Assembly (NCBI RefSeq): GCF_008641105.1 | Contig: NZ_VTTI01000003.1 | Span: 270,981 to 334,980 of the forward strand | From: Halopseudomonas salina | GTDB taxonomy: Bacteria > Pseudomonadota > Gammaproteobacteria > Pseudomonadales > Pseudomonadaceae | DNA: 64,000 nucleotides | Direction of reading: 5' to 3' | Program-made: the position numbers and the translations under genes | Shown here: positions 52,253-60,790 of the stretch, one piece after another | Position numbering within the stretch: position 1 is the first letter of the stretch | Layout of the letters: every line of letters begins with the position of its first letter | The notes under the pieces: generated by a model | The model's database searches: none | What the model was told of the DNA's origin: nothing | What the model saw: the letters and a program-made list of their open reading frames with translations, nothing else

Positions 52253-52315
52253 GATTTTCCTTTTTTATCAAGCGGCTAGATCACCTTTTACTCGGTTTTA
52301 CCATGCTTGGGACCT

Positions 52316-52377
52316 AGCGGCAAGCTGTAAGACCCGAGCCGCCAAGCGGCAAGCTCCAAGCGGCAAGCGGCAAGCAG
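52316..52377. repeat. heptamer repeat array, AAGC arm (ihfB-rpsA spacer)
   Basis: About eight imperfect 7-bp units such as AGCGGCA, AGCTCCA and GCGGCAA follow one another, with AAGC or AGC recurring every 7 bp. The strand complement matches the units of the array at 52481-52563, so the two arms are inverted relative to each other about 100 bp apart. Confidence 0.8.
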
Positions 52378-52480
52378 TTCCTGCAGTCAGATGAGCTTAT
52401 GGTCGGCAAGAACTTCTCATGAATGGCGGGCTCTACGGAGTTATGTCTCTCACTCGAAACGAGCCAGACTCGGATTGCTT

Positions 52481-52563
52481 CTAGCTTCTAGCTTGTAGCT
52501 TGTAGCTTGTGGCTTGTGGCTTGTAGCTTGTAGCTTGTAGCTTGTAGCTTGCAGCTTGCGGCT
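52481..52563. repeat. heptamer repeat array, GCTT arm (ihfB-rpsA spacer)
   Basis: Twelve near-perfect copies of the 7-bp unit GTAGCTT run without a break (variants CTAGCTT, GTGGCTT, GCAGCTT). It lies just downstream of the rpsA terminator in transcription order and is inverted relative to the array at 52316-52377. A related element lies at 58505-58586. Confidence 0.92.
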
Positions 52564-52576
52564 GATTTGCGGGCAC

Positions 52577-52604
52577 AAAAAAGGGCGACCGAAGTCGCCC
52601 TTTT
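52577..52604 (-). terminator. rpsA: rpsA Rho-independent terminator
   Basis: GGGCGAC pairs with GTCGCCC around a 4-nt loop (tetraloop TTCG on the RNA strand), extended by A/T pairs, and is followed on the minus strand by six T. It is 21 bp after the rpsA stop. Confidence 0.92.
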
Positions 52605-52625
52605 CAGGAACTACAAGAACGTGGA

Positions 52626-54308
52626 TCAGTTGTTCTTGTTTTCCATCTGCTGCTTGATCAGATCACCGATGGTGGTCGGACCGGAAGCGGTCATTTCCTG
52701 CTGACGCAGGCCCTGAATCGCTTCTTTCTCGTCTTCAACGTCTTTCGCCTTGATCGACAGGCTGATCACGCGGCTCTTGCGATCGATGCTGATGATCTTG
52801 GCTTCGACTTCGTCGCCAACGTTCAGGACGTTACGTGCATCTTCAACGCGGTCACGGCTGATCTCGGAGGCTTTCAGTGTGCCTTCGATTTCTTCGGCCA
52901 GCGTGATGATGGCGCCCTTGGCGTCAACTTCCTTGACGATACCGTTGAGGATGGTGCCTTTCTCGTTCAGGGAAGCGAAGTTGGAGAACGGATCGTCTTC
53001 CAGCTGCTTGATACCCAGGGAGATGCGCTCACGCTCGGGATCAACCGACAGGATGACAGTCTCGATCTCGTCGCCCTTCTTGAAACGGCGTACGGCTTCT
53101 TCGCCAGCTTCGTTCCAGGAGATGTCGGACAGGTGAACCAGACCGTCGATGCCGCCGTCCAGACCAATGAAGATACCGAAATCGGTGATCGACTTGATGG
53201 AGCCGGAAATCTTGTCGCCTTTGTTGAACTTGCTGGAGAACTCTTCCCACGGGTTCATCTTGCACTGCTTGATGCCCAGGGAGATACGACGACGATCTTC
53301 GTCGATATCCAGAACCATGACTTCCACTTCATCGCCAACCTGCACGACCTTGGAAGGATGGATGTTCTTGTTGGTCCAATCCATTTCGGATACGTGTACC
53401 AGGCCTTCAACACCCTCTTCCAGCTCGGCGAAGCAGCCGTAGTCGGTGAGGTTGGTGACCTTGGCGGTAACACGAGTACCTTCAGGGTAACGACCGGTGA
53501 TGGCGACCCATGGATCTTCACCCAGCTGCTTCAGACCCAGGGAAACGCGATTGCGCTCGCGGTCGAACTTCAGCACCTTGACGTCGATCTCGTCGCCAAC
53601 ATTGACGATTTCGGAAGGATGCTTGATACGCTTCCAAGCCATGTCGGTGATGTGCAGCAGGCCGTCTACGCCGCCCAGATCGACGAATGCGCCGTAATCT
53701 GTGAGGTTCTTGACGATACCCTTGACAACCTGGCCTTCCTGCAGGGTTTCCAGCAGGGCTTCACGCTCGGCACTGTTCTCGGCTTCGAGGACGGCGCGAC
53801 GGGAAACGACAACATTGTTGCGCTTCTGGTCAAGCTTGATGACCTTGAATTCCAGTTCCTTGCCTTCCAGGTGCGTGGTGTCGCGCACAGGGCGGACATC
53901 GACCAGAGAGCCCGGCAGGAACGCGCGGATGGTGTTGACGTCGACGGTAAAGCCACCTTTGACCTTGCCGTTGATAACACCCTTGACGATTTCTTCTGCG
54001 GCGAAAGCTGCTTCGAGGACTTTCCAGGATTCGGCACGCTTGGCCTTCTCGCGGGAGAGTTTGGTTTCACCGAAACCGTCTTCGACGGCTTCCAGTGCAA
54101 CGTGAACCTCATCACCCACCTTGATCGTCAGCTCGCCCTGATCGTTCAGGAACTGCTCACGGGGGATGACACCTTCAGACTTCAGGCCAGCGTGAACTGT
54201 GACCCAATCGGAGTCGATGTCCACGATGATACCGGTGATGATAGAACCCGGCTGCATGTCGAGGGAGACTAGACTTTCTTCAAAAAGTTCGGCAAAGCTT
54301 TCGCTCAT
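52626..54308 (-). CDS. rpsA: 30S ribosomal protein S1
   Basis: The 560-residue protein has six S1 RNA-binding repeats (for example [49 protein letters not shown] and [25 protein letters not shown]), the full complement for gammaproteobacteria. It binds mRNA leaders and helps unfold them on the ribosome. The ribosome binding site is weak (AGGA, 6-8 nt), in keeping with known autoregulation of rpsA through leader structure; a hairpin lies at 54386-54406. cmk is upstream, the usual order. Confidence 0.97.
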   Translation of the reverse strand: MSESFAELFEESLVSLDMQPGSIITGIIVDIDSDWVTVHAGLKSEGVIPREQFLNDQGELTIKVGDEVHVALEAVEDGFGETKLSREKAKRAESWKVLEAAFAAEEIVKGVINGKVKGGFTVDVNTIRAFLPGSLVDVRPVRDTTHLEGKELEFKVIKLDQKRNNVVVSRRAVLEAENSAEREALLETLQEGQVVKGIVKNLTDYGAFVDLGGVDGLLHITDMAWKRIKHPSEIVNVGDEIDVKVLKFDRERNRVSLGLKQLGEDPWVAITGRYPEGTRVTAKVTNLTDYGCFAELEEGVEGLVHVSEMDWTNKNIHPSKVVQVGDEVEVMVLDIDEDRRRISLGIKQCKMNPWEEFSSKFNKGDKISGSIKSITDFGIFIGLDGGIDGLVHLSDISWNEAGEEAVRRFKKGDEIETVILSVDPERERISLGIKQLEDDPFSNFASLNEKGTILNGIVKEVDAKGAIITLAEEIEGTLKASEISRDRVEDARNVLNVGDEVEAKIISIDRKSRVISLSIKAKDVEDEKEAIQGLRQQEMTASGPTTIGDLIKQQMENKNN

Positions 54309-54385
54309 TTGGAATCCTGTAAATGGTTATAAAGGCAGTAACCGCCTGGCCGCTTGCTTCGCGCGCCCTGCAGCCAACATACCCG

Positions 54386-54406
54386 CCACATCACCAGCTG
54401 ATGTGG
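54386..54406 (-). promoter_or_regulatory. rpsA: hairpin in the rpsA leader
   Basis: CCACATCA pairs with TGATGTGG (8 bp, 5-nt loop) about 78 nt before the rpsA start. In E. coli the rpsA leader folds into several hairpins used for autoregulation by S1. Whether this hairpin is transcribed depends on the unmapped promoter position. Confidence 0.45.
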
Positions 54407-54423
54407 GTTGATTATTAAATGCC

Positions 54424-54454
54424 CGTTGCCGGCCAGGCTGGTTTTCCGGCAGCG
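54424..54454 (-). terminator. hairpin downstream of cmk
   Basis: CGCTGCCGG pairs with CCGGCAACG (one G-T) across a 13-nt loop containing a short inner stem, starting 10 nt after the cmk stop on the minus strand. The following GGCATTTAATAATC is only partly T-rich, so termination may be partial, with some read-through to rpsA. Confidence 0.4.
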
Positions 54455-54464
54455 GATGCCCTGA

Positions 54465-55157
54465 TCAGCCCTGCAGGTCGCGTTTGCGCGCTTCCGTCAG
54501 AACCTTTTCAAGTACTTCTTCAATCGACAGACTGGTCGAATCAAGCACGATTGCATCGTCAGCCGGACGCAAGGGCGCCACGCTGCGACTCATATCCCGC
54601 TCATCCCGGGCCAAAATCTCATCGAGAAGACTCGCCAGATTAGCAGCTTCACCCTTTTCGAGCAACTGCTTGTGGCGCCGCTCGGCCCGGATGTGCGGGC
54701 TGGCGGTCAGAAAGATCTTCAGATCGGCATCGGTGAAGACTACTGTACCCATGTCACGACCATCCGCTACCAGGCCGGGCGCCTCGCGGAAGGCGTGCTG
54801 GCGCTGCAGCAATGCTTCGCGCACCACCGGAATCGATGCTACCTGGGAGGCTCCAGTACCCATGGATTCGGTACGGATGGCCCGTGTTACCTCCTCGCCC
54901 TCGAGAATGATCCGCTGCTCGCGATTGCCGCTGTCGGCCAGAAACTGCACATCCAGGTGAGCGGCCAGAGTCTTAAGCGACTCTTCATTGGTCAGGTCCA
55001 CGCCGTGATTCTGCGCCGCAAAGGCCAGCAATCGGTAAAGGGCACCTGAATCGAGCAGGTTCCATCCTAACTTCGCTGCCAGCAAACCGGCGATTGTTCC
55101 CTTGCCGGAACCGCCAGGCCCATCGATGGTGATGACCGGTATGGCTTGATCTGTCAC
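54465..55157 (-). CDS. cmk: cytidylate kinase
   Basis: The 230-residue enzyme phosphorylates CMP and dCMP. Walker A is GPGGSGKGT near residue 11, with the LDSGALYR substrate loop, the GRDMGTVVF motif and a C-terminal [10 protein letters not shown] region. The GTG at 55157 has GGAGG upstream and overlaps the aroA stop (GTGA), so the in-frame upstream residues to 55241 are not used. Normal length. Confidence 0.94.
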   Translation of the reverse strand: MTDQAIPVITIDGPGGSGKGTIAGLLAAKLGWNLLDSGALYRLLAFAAQNHGVDLTNEESLKTLAAHLDVQFLADSGNREQRIILEGEEVTRAIRTESMGTGASQVASIPVVREALLQRQHAFREAPGLVADGRDMGTVVFTDADLKIFLTASPHIRAERRHKQLLEKGEAANLASLLDEILARDERDMSRSVAPLRPADDAIVLDSTSLSIEEVLEKVLTEARKRDLQG

Positions 55158-57397
55158 GCGCCCTCCTCTAGCCGAACCTTGATGCCGACCGAACTGGCCA
55201 GCTCCACGAAGCCCGGGAATGATGTCGCCACATTGGCGCAATCCGTGATCTGAATATCGTGCTGCGCCCTGAGCGAGGCAACACTGAATGACATCGCGAT
55301 GCGGTGATCGCCATGACTTGCAACCGAGCCGCCCTGCATCTGACCGCCATCAATAATAATGCCGTCGTGTGTCGGCTCTGCCTTGATGCCCAATGTCTGC
55401 AAACCATCGGCCATAACCTGGATGCGGTCGGACTCCTTGACTCGCAGCTCCTCGGCGCCGCGCAGGATCGTGCGGCCCTCGGCGCAGGCGGCAGCGATGA
55501 ACAGTACGGGGAATTCATCGATAGCCAACGGCACCTGATCTACCGGGATATCGATACCCTTCAGCGCCGCCGAACGAATTCGAATATCAGCAACGGGTTC
55601 ACCGCCGACTTCACGCTCGTTCTCCAGGGTGATATCGCCGCCCATCTCGCGCAGGATATTGATCACGCCGATGCGGGTCGGGTTGATGCCGACGTGCTCG
55701 AGCAGCAGATTTGAGCCTTCGGCAATGCTCGCCGCCACCATGAAAAAGGCTGCCGAGGAAATATCCGCCGGCACATCGATCTTGCAGGCCGTGAGTTTGT
55801 GGCCAGGTTCAATGGTAACGGTGGCACCATCGACCGCTATTGGATAACCAAACCCCTTGAGCATGCGCTCGGTGTGGTCGCGGGTTGGAGCAGGCTCGGT
55901 TACCGAAGTACGACCCGAAGCGTAGAGACCCGCCAGCAACAGGCAGGACTTAACCTGCGCGCTGGCCATGGGCATGCTGTAATCCATACCGACCAGCCGA
56001 CTGTCACCCTGGATATGCAATGGCGGACGACCGTCTTCCCCAGTCTCGATGCGTGCGCCCATTTCCCTCAAGGGTTTGGCTACTCTGCCCATCGGACGAT
56101 TGGATAGTGAAATATCACCGGTCAAAATGGTATCGAACTGCTGGCCCGCCAGCAGGCCCGAGAGCAACCGCATGGAGGTGCCGGAGTTACCCACATAAAG
56201 TGGGCCCGGAGGAGCCTGCAGCCCCTGCAGACCCACCCCATTGATGGTCACCCTGCCATGGTCCGGGCCTTCTATGACAACTCCCATATCACGGAACGCC
56301 TGAAGCGTGGCCAGGCTGTCCTCACCTTCGAGGAAACCCTCTACATGGGTGACTCCCTCGGCGAGCGAGCCGAGCATGATCGAGCGGTGGGAAATCGACT
56401 TGTCGCCGGGGACGCGGATAGTACCTTGAACGCAGCCACCGGGGCTGGCGATAAAATTGACGGATTGAGTCTGCATAGGTTCCACATAGGCCCTGCGGGC
56501 CAGAATATTGCTGAAATGTTCGCGGGCTGATTTGGCCCGGGTAAAGACGCCCAGCAATGCTGTAGCGTCCCCCTCTTCTATTGCCGTGCGCACACGCGCC
56601 AGATCCCGGGTAAAGGCGTCGAGACTGCGCAACACGGCGTCCTGATTGGCGAGAAAGATATCCCGCCACATGGTCGGGTCGCTTGCAGCGATTCGGGTAA
56701 AGTCGCGGAACCCACCCGCTGCGTAACGGAAAATCTCGAGATTCTCGCTACGCGATGCCAAGGTATCGACCAGCGAAAACGCCAAAAGATGAGGCAGGTG
56801 ACTGGTCGCAGCCAGCACCTCATCATGGTCGGCTAACGCCATGTGCTCCACATCGGCACCGAGGACCTGCCAGAGCCCGCTCACCTGCTCCAGAGCCACC
56901 GGATCCGTTCCTTCCAGTGGCGTCAGAATAACCTTGTGGCGCTGAAACAGCTCTGCATTTGCCGCCTCCACGCCGCTGCGCTCGGATCCAGCAATCGGAT
57001 GGCCAGGCACGAAATTGGCAGGCACCGCACCAAATGCCTTGACCACTGCATCTACCACTGCGCCCTTGGTGCTACCAACATCAGTAATCACTGCCTGCCC
57101 AAGGCTCATCTGTGCCAACTGCGCCAGTACTTTTTCCATGGCCAGAATTGGCACCGCCAGGAGGATCACATCAGCTCCCTCTACCGCGCCTTCAAGGTCG
57201 GCGGCGACACCGTCCACGACACCCAGGGGTACAGCGAGATTGCGTGCCACAGGATCTGCATCATAGCCAATGACTTCGCCACACAGGCCAGATTCACGCA
57301 TTCCCTTGGCAAAGGATCCACCGATAAGACCCAGACCAACTACGGTCAGGCGCCCGAGCTTGCCGGTTGTATATGACCGTTGTTCAAGATCATCCAT
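55154..57397 (-). CDS. tyrA-aroA: fused prephenate dehydrogenase / 3-phosphoshikimate 1-carboxyvinyltransferase
   Basis: The 747-residue protein combines TyrA (about 1-295; Rossmann [14 protein letters not shown] near residue 20, catalytic [11 protein letters not shown]) with AroA/EPSP synthase (about 310-747; [39 protein letters not shown]-like TSFPGF near the end). It serves both chorismate formation and tyrosine synthesis. The same fusion is known in Pseudomonas (PA3164). It overlaps hisC by 8 bp and cmk by 4 bp. Both active sites look intact. Confidence 0.95.
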   Translation of the reverse strand: MDDLEQRSYTTGKLGRLTVVGLGLIGGSFAKGMRESGLCGEVIGYDADPVARNLAVPLGVVDGVAADLEGAVEGADVILLAVPILAMEKVLAQLAQMSLGQAVITDVGSTKGAVVDAVVKAFGAVPANFVPGHPIAGSERSGVEAANAELFQRHKVILTPLEGTDPVALEQVSGLWQVLGADVEHMALADHDEVLAATSHLPHLLAFSLVDTLASRSENLEIFRYAAGGFRDFTRIAASDPTMWRDIFLANQDAVLRSLDAFTRDLARVRTAIEEGDATALLGVFTRAKSAREHFSNILARRAYVEPMQTQSVNFIASPGGCVQGTIRVPGDKSISHRSIMLGSLAEGVTHVEGFLEGEDSLATLQAFRDMGVVIEGPDHGRVTINGVGLQGLQAPPGPLYVGNSGTSMRLLSGLLAGQQFDTILTGDISLSNRPMGRVAKPLREMGARIETGEDGRPPLHIQGDSRLVGMDYSMPMASAQVKSCLLLAGLYASGRTSVTEPAPTRDHTERMLKGFGYPIAVDGATVTIEPGHKLTACKIDVPADISSAAFFMVAASIAEGSNLLLEHVGINPTRIGVINILREMGGDITLENEREVGGEPVADIRIRSAALKGIDIPVDQVPLAIDEFPVLFIAAACAEGRTILRGAEELRVKESDRIQVMADGLQTLGIKAEPTHDGIIIDGGQMQGGSVASHGDHRIAMSFSVASLRAQHDIQITDCANVATSFPGFVELASSVGIKVRLEEGA

Positions 57398-58502
57398 TCA
57401 ACAGAACCTGCTTCAGCACATCGAGAAAGCGCTGATTCTCTGCCGGCAAGCCAATGGAAACACGCAAGTGGTCCGGCATGCCGTAATTGGCCACCGGACG
57501 TACAATCACGCCTTGGCGCAGCAGCTCCTGAAATACTGGAGCGGCCTCACGACCCAGATCAACCGCGATAAAGTTACCGCGCGAAGGAATCCATTGGAGT
57601 TTCAGTGCTGTGAAACCGGCCTCCAACTGCGCCATACCCTCACGATTGATGCGGCGGCTCTCGGCCAGATAGGCATCATCTTCCAGGGTCGCCAGCGCTG
57701 CAGCCTGGGCCAGACTGTTGACATTGAATGGCTGACGGACACGATTCATGGCATCAGCGATCGCCGGCTGGCAGATGCCATAACCCACGCGCAGGGCCGC
57801 AAGGCCATAAGCCTTGGAAAAGGTCCGTGACACCAGAAGATTGGGATACTGTTTCAGATAATCCAGGCCGTTGGGTACGTCGGTGGTTTCGACGTACTCG
57901 GTGTAGGCCTCGTCGAGTACCACAATAACCTGTTCCGGCACCCTGGCAAGAAAGCGTTCCAGCTCGCCCTTCTCGATCCAGGTGCCCGTGGGATTGTTTG
58001 GGTTGGCGACAAATACCAGCCGGGTTTTCGCTGTGATTGCCGCAGCCATGGCGTCCAGATCGTGACCCCAGTTGGTCGCGGGCACGACAACTGCCTGCGC
58101 GCCCACCGCCTGGGTGACAATCGGATAAACTGCGAATGCGTGCTCACTGAAAACCACCTCGTGCTGAGGCCCTACAAAGGCGCGGGTGATCAGCTCGAGA
58201 ATATCGTTGGAACCATTACCCAGAGTGATCATTGTTGGAGTCACGCCCAGGCGCTGCGAGAGCGCCTGCTTAAGCGCAAAACCATTGCCGTCGGGGTAGC
58301 GAGTCATGTCGGGTAGCACGGCTTGAATGGCGGCAATCGCCATGGGGCTAGGCCCGAGTGGATTCTCGTTACTGGCCAGCTTGACGATATCATCTGGACG
58401 CAGCCCGAATTCCCGGGCCAGCTCTTCCACAGGCTTGCCTGGCACGTAAGGAGACAGCTTTTGTACGCCCGGCTGAGCCAGGGCAAGGAAATCGCAGGTC
58501 AT
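57390..58502 (-). CDS. hisC: histidinol-phosphate/aromatic aminotransferase
   Basis: The 370-residue PLP aminotransferase has SNENPLGPSP near residue 45, NPNNPTGTW, the D-Y pair in VLDEAYTEY, and the PLP lysine in SRTFSKAYGLAALRVGY. Its place between pheA and tyrA-aroA suggests it transaminates aromatic keto acids as well as, or instead of, histidinol phosphate. A repeat element (58505-58586) lies directly upstream, between it and pheA. Confidence 0.93.
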   Translation of the reverse strand: MTCDFLALAQPGVQKLSPYVPGKPVEELAREFGLRPDDIVKLASNENPLGPSPMAIAAIQAVLPDMTRYPDGNGFALKQALSQRLGVTPTMITLGNGSNDILELITRAFVGPQHEVVFSEHAFAVYPIVTQAVGAQAVVVPATNWGHDLDAMAAAITAKTRLVFVANPNNPTGTWIEKGELERFLARVPEQVIVVLDEAYTEYVETTDVPNGLDYLKQYPNLLVSRTFSKAYGLAALRVGYGICQPAIADAMNRVRQPFNVNSLAQAAALATLEDDAYLAESRRINREGMAQLEAGFTALKLQWIPSRGNFIAVDLGREAAPVFQELLRQGVIVRPVANYGMPDHLRVSIGLPAENQRFLDVLKQVLLNG

Positions 58503-58504
58503 GA

Positions 58505-58586
58505 CACAAGCCTCAAGCTATAAGCTGCAAGCCACAAGCCGCTCCAGACTGCCGTTACTTGCAGCTTGCCGCTTGCAGCTTGTCGC
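58505..58586. repeat. inverted heptamer repeat element between pheA and hisC
   Basis: The left arm (58505-58542) has units such as ACAAGCC, TCAAGCT and GCAAGCC; the right arm (58557-58586) has CTTGCAG, CTTGCCG and CTTGTCG. The arms are inverted with about 14 bp between, so transcribed RNA could fold into a long imperfect hairpin within the operon. Same unit as the arrays at 52316-52377 and 52481-52563. Confidence 0.88.
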
Positions 58587-58593
58587 TGTGGAT

Positions 58594-59691
58594 TCAGAGT
58601 ACCGCCTTCGGATAAGACCCGAGCACCTTGAGTGCCACGGATTCGTCGTTGATCTTCTCCAGAGCGTCCTTGATCAGCGGGTCGTGCTGGTGGCCGAAGA
58701 AGTCGATGAAGAATACGTAGGTCCATTTGCCGCTGCGCGACGGTCGGGTTTCGATCCGTGACAGATCCACACCGTTGTTGTGGAATGGCTGAAGCAGATG
58801 GTGCAATGCACCGGGCTTGTTGCGCATGGAGACAATGACCGAGGTCTTGTCGTCGCCGGTGGGCGGCACCATCTGGCTACCGATAATCAGGAAACGAGTC
58901 GAATTGTCCGGCCGATCCTCGATTTTTTCGGCGATCTTGCTCAAGCCGTAGAGCTCGCATGCCATATCACCGGCGATGGCAGCTGAGTTCCACTCACCTT
59001 TGACCCGCTTGGCGGCTTCCGCATTACTGGCGACCGCAACGCGCTCGACATTCGGATAGTGTGCGTCCAGCCACTTGCGGCACTGGGCAAGGGACTGGGC
59101 GTGGGAGTAAACACGGGAAATCTTGTCAGTCTTGGTGTTTTCACCCACCAGCAGGTGGTGATGAATGCGCAGCTCGACCTCACCGCAGATCACCATATCG
59201 TGCTCGAGGAAGCTATCCAGGGTGTGATTGATCGCGCCCTCTGTGGAATTTTCCACCGGCACTACACCAAATTGCACAGCCCCAGCCGCCACTTCGCGGA
59301 AAATCTCATCGATCGCCGCCATCGGCACGCTGACCACCGAGTGACCGAAATGCTTGATTGCCGCCGCCTGGGTAAAGGTCCCTTCCGGCCCCAGATAAGC
59401 GACCTTGAGCGGTTGTTCAAGCGCCAGACAGGCAGACATGATCTCACGGAACAGACGGGCCATCTCTTCGTTGTCGAGCGGCCCCTTGTTCAGCTCCATG
59501 ATGTGCTTTAACACCCAGGCCTCGCGCTCAGGACGGTAGAACACAGGCTCGATGCCCGCTGGCAGCGACTTCTGCTTGACCTGAGCAACGGTCTGCGCGC
59601 ACTGGGCACGTTCGCTGATCAGTTCGAGAATTTTTTCATCGAGCGAATCGATACGCTTGCGGAGCGCTTTGAGTTGGTCTTCGTCGGACAT
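58594..59691 (-). CDS. pheA: chorismate mutase / prephenate dehydratase
   Basis: The 365-residue bifunctional enzyme has an N-terminal chorismate mutase (about 1-90), a prephenate dehydratase domain (about 95-275; GPEGTFTQAAA, VPVENSTEGAINHT, TRFLIIG) and an ACT domain with the phenylalanine-binding SRIETRPSR motif. It commits prephenate to phenylalanine. The ATG at 59691 is the likely start, 5 bp after the serC stop. Feedback inhibition by phenylalanine is expected. Confidence 0.95.
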   Translation of the reverse strand: MSDEDQLKALRKRIDSLDEKILELISERAQCAQTVAQVKQKSLPAGIEPVFYRPEREAWVLKHIMELNKGPLDNEEMARLFREIMSACLALEQPLKVAYLGPEGTFTQAAAIKHFGHSVVSVPMAAIDEIFREVAAGAVQFGVVPVENSTEGAINHTLDSFLEHDMVICGEVELRIHHHLLVGENTKTDKISRVYSHAQSLAQCRKWLDAHYPNVERVAVASNAEAAKRVKGEWNSAAIAGDMACELYGLSKIAEKIEDRPDNSTRFLIIGSQMVPPTGDDKTSVIVSMRNKPGALHHLLQPFHNNGVDLSRIETRPSRSGKWTYVFFIDFFGHQHDPLIKDALEKINDESVALKVLGSYPKAVL

Positions 59692-59696
59692 GCCAA

Positions 59697-60782
59697 TCAA
59701 CCCTGTTGCTTTTCGAACTCGGCCATGTAGGCCACCAACGCATCGACCGCCTGCTGGGTAACGGCGTTATATATCGACGCGCGCATCCCACCAACGGAAC
59801 GATGGCCCTTGAGATTAAGCAGCCCGCGCTCTTCGGCGCCGGCCAGAAAGAGCTTGTCGAGGCGGTCATCAGCCAGACGGAATGGAACGTTCATCCAGGA
59901 ACGATCTGCCGGATTGATGGGGTTGCTGTACAGCTCACTATTGTCGATCGCCCGATACAAGGTCTGTTGCTTAACCTTGTTTATCCGCTCCATCGCCTCC
60001 AGACCGCCTTGCTCCTTGAGCCATTTAAAAATCAGACCTGCCAGATACCAGCCGAAGGTTGGCGGCGTGTTGTACATGGATCCGTTTTTCGCTGCCACCG
60101 CGTAATCGAGCATGGTGGGGCAACTGGCGCGTGCTGCACCGAGCAGATCCTCACGCACGATCACCACGACCAGACCACTGGGCCCGATATTCTTCTGCGC
60201 GCCGGCGTAGATCATCCCGAACTTCGACACGTCCAGCGGACGCGACAGAATCGTCGAGGACATATCGGCGATCAGCGGTGTGTCACCCACTTCGGGGATC
60301 CAGCCGAACTCCAGACCGCCGATCGTCTCATTCGGCGTGTAATGCACGTAGGACGCAGCGTCAGACAGCTGCCAGTCGTTCTGGCCGGGAATCGCAAAGT
60401 AGTCGTGCGCTTTTGCGCTGGCTGCAACATTGACGTGACCGAAACGAGCGGCCTCTTCGATTGCCTTGGCCGACCAGATACCGGTATCGATGTAGTCTGC
60501 ACTGCCATCTTCCGGCATGAAATTCAGCGGGATCTGGGCAAACTGCTGGCTCGCGCCGCCCTGCAGAAACAACACCCGGTAATTGCTCGGTATGTTCAGC
60601 AGGTCACGCAGGTCCTGTTCGGCCGTCTCGGCAACGCTGGTGAATTCTTCGCTGCGATGGCTCATTTCCATGACGGAAAGTCCCTTGCCCTGCCAGTCAA
60701 GCAGCTCGGTCTGGGCCTGCTGTAATACCGCTTCAGGCAGCGCGGCCGGGCCGGCGCAGAAATTGAACAGTCGATTGCTCAC
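59697..60782 (-). CDS. serC: phosphoserine aminotransferase
   Basis: The 361-residue PLP enzyme makes phosphoserine from 3-phosphohydroxypyruvate and also serves pyridoxal phosphate synthesis. NFCAGPAALPE at the N-terminus, QGGASQQFAQIPLN and the PLP lysine in GAQKNIGPSGL are intact. It starts 8 bp after gyrA stops and is followed closely by pheA, the typical gyrA-serC-pheA-hisC-tyrA order of Pseudomonas. Confidence 0.96.
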   Translation of the reverse strand: MSNRLFNFCAGPAALPEAVLQQAQTELLDWQGKGLSVMEMSHRSEEFTSVAETAEQDLRDLLNIPSNYRVLFLQGGASQQFAQIPLNFMPEDGSADYIDTGIWSAKAIEEAARFGHVNVAASAKAHDYFAIPGQNDWQLSDAASYVHYTPNETIGGLEFGWIPEVGDTPLIADMSSTILSRPLDVSKFGMIYAGAQKNIGPSGLVVVIVREDLLGAARASCPTMLDYAVAAKNGSMYNTPPTFGWYLAGLIFKWLKEQGGLEAMERINKVKQQTLYRAIDNSELYSNPINPADRSWMNVPFRLADDRLDKLFLAGAEERGLLNLKGHRSVGGMRASIYNAVTQQAVDALVAYMAEFEKQQG

Positions 60783-60790
60783 GTCAGCTT

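Noticed and set aside
52481..52563. CRISPR array
   Set aside because: The units are 7 bp and directly abutting, without spacers, and no cas gene is present.
52316..52563. REP/BIME element or insertion sequence end
   Set aside because: REP units are 20-40 bp with a GC-rich palindrome core; here the period is 7 bp. No transposase is encoded nearby.
53133..54272. 379-codon plus-strand frame opposite rpsA
   Set aside because: It mirrors the repeated S1 domains, hence its repeat-like look; no ribosome binding site or family match.
59706..60725. 339-codon plus-strand frame opposite serC
   Set aside because: Shadow of serC, with low-complexity His/Arg content and no domain.
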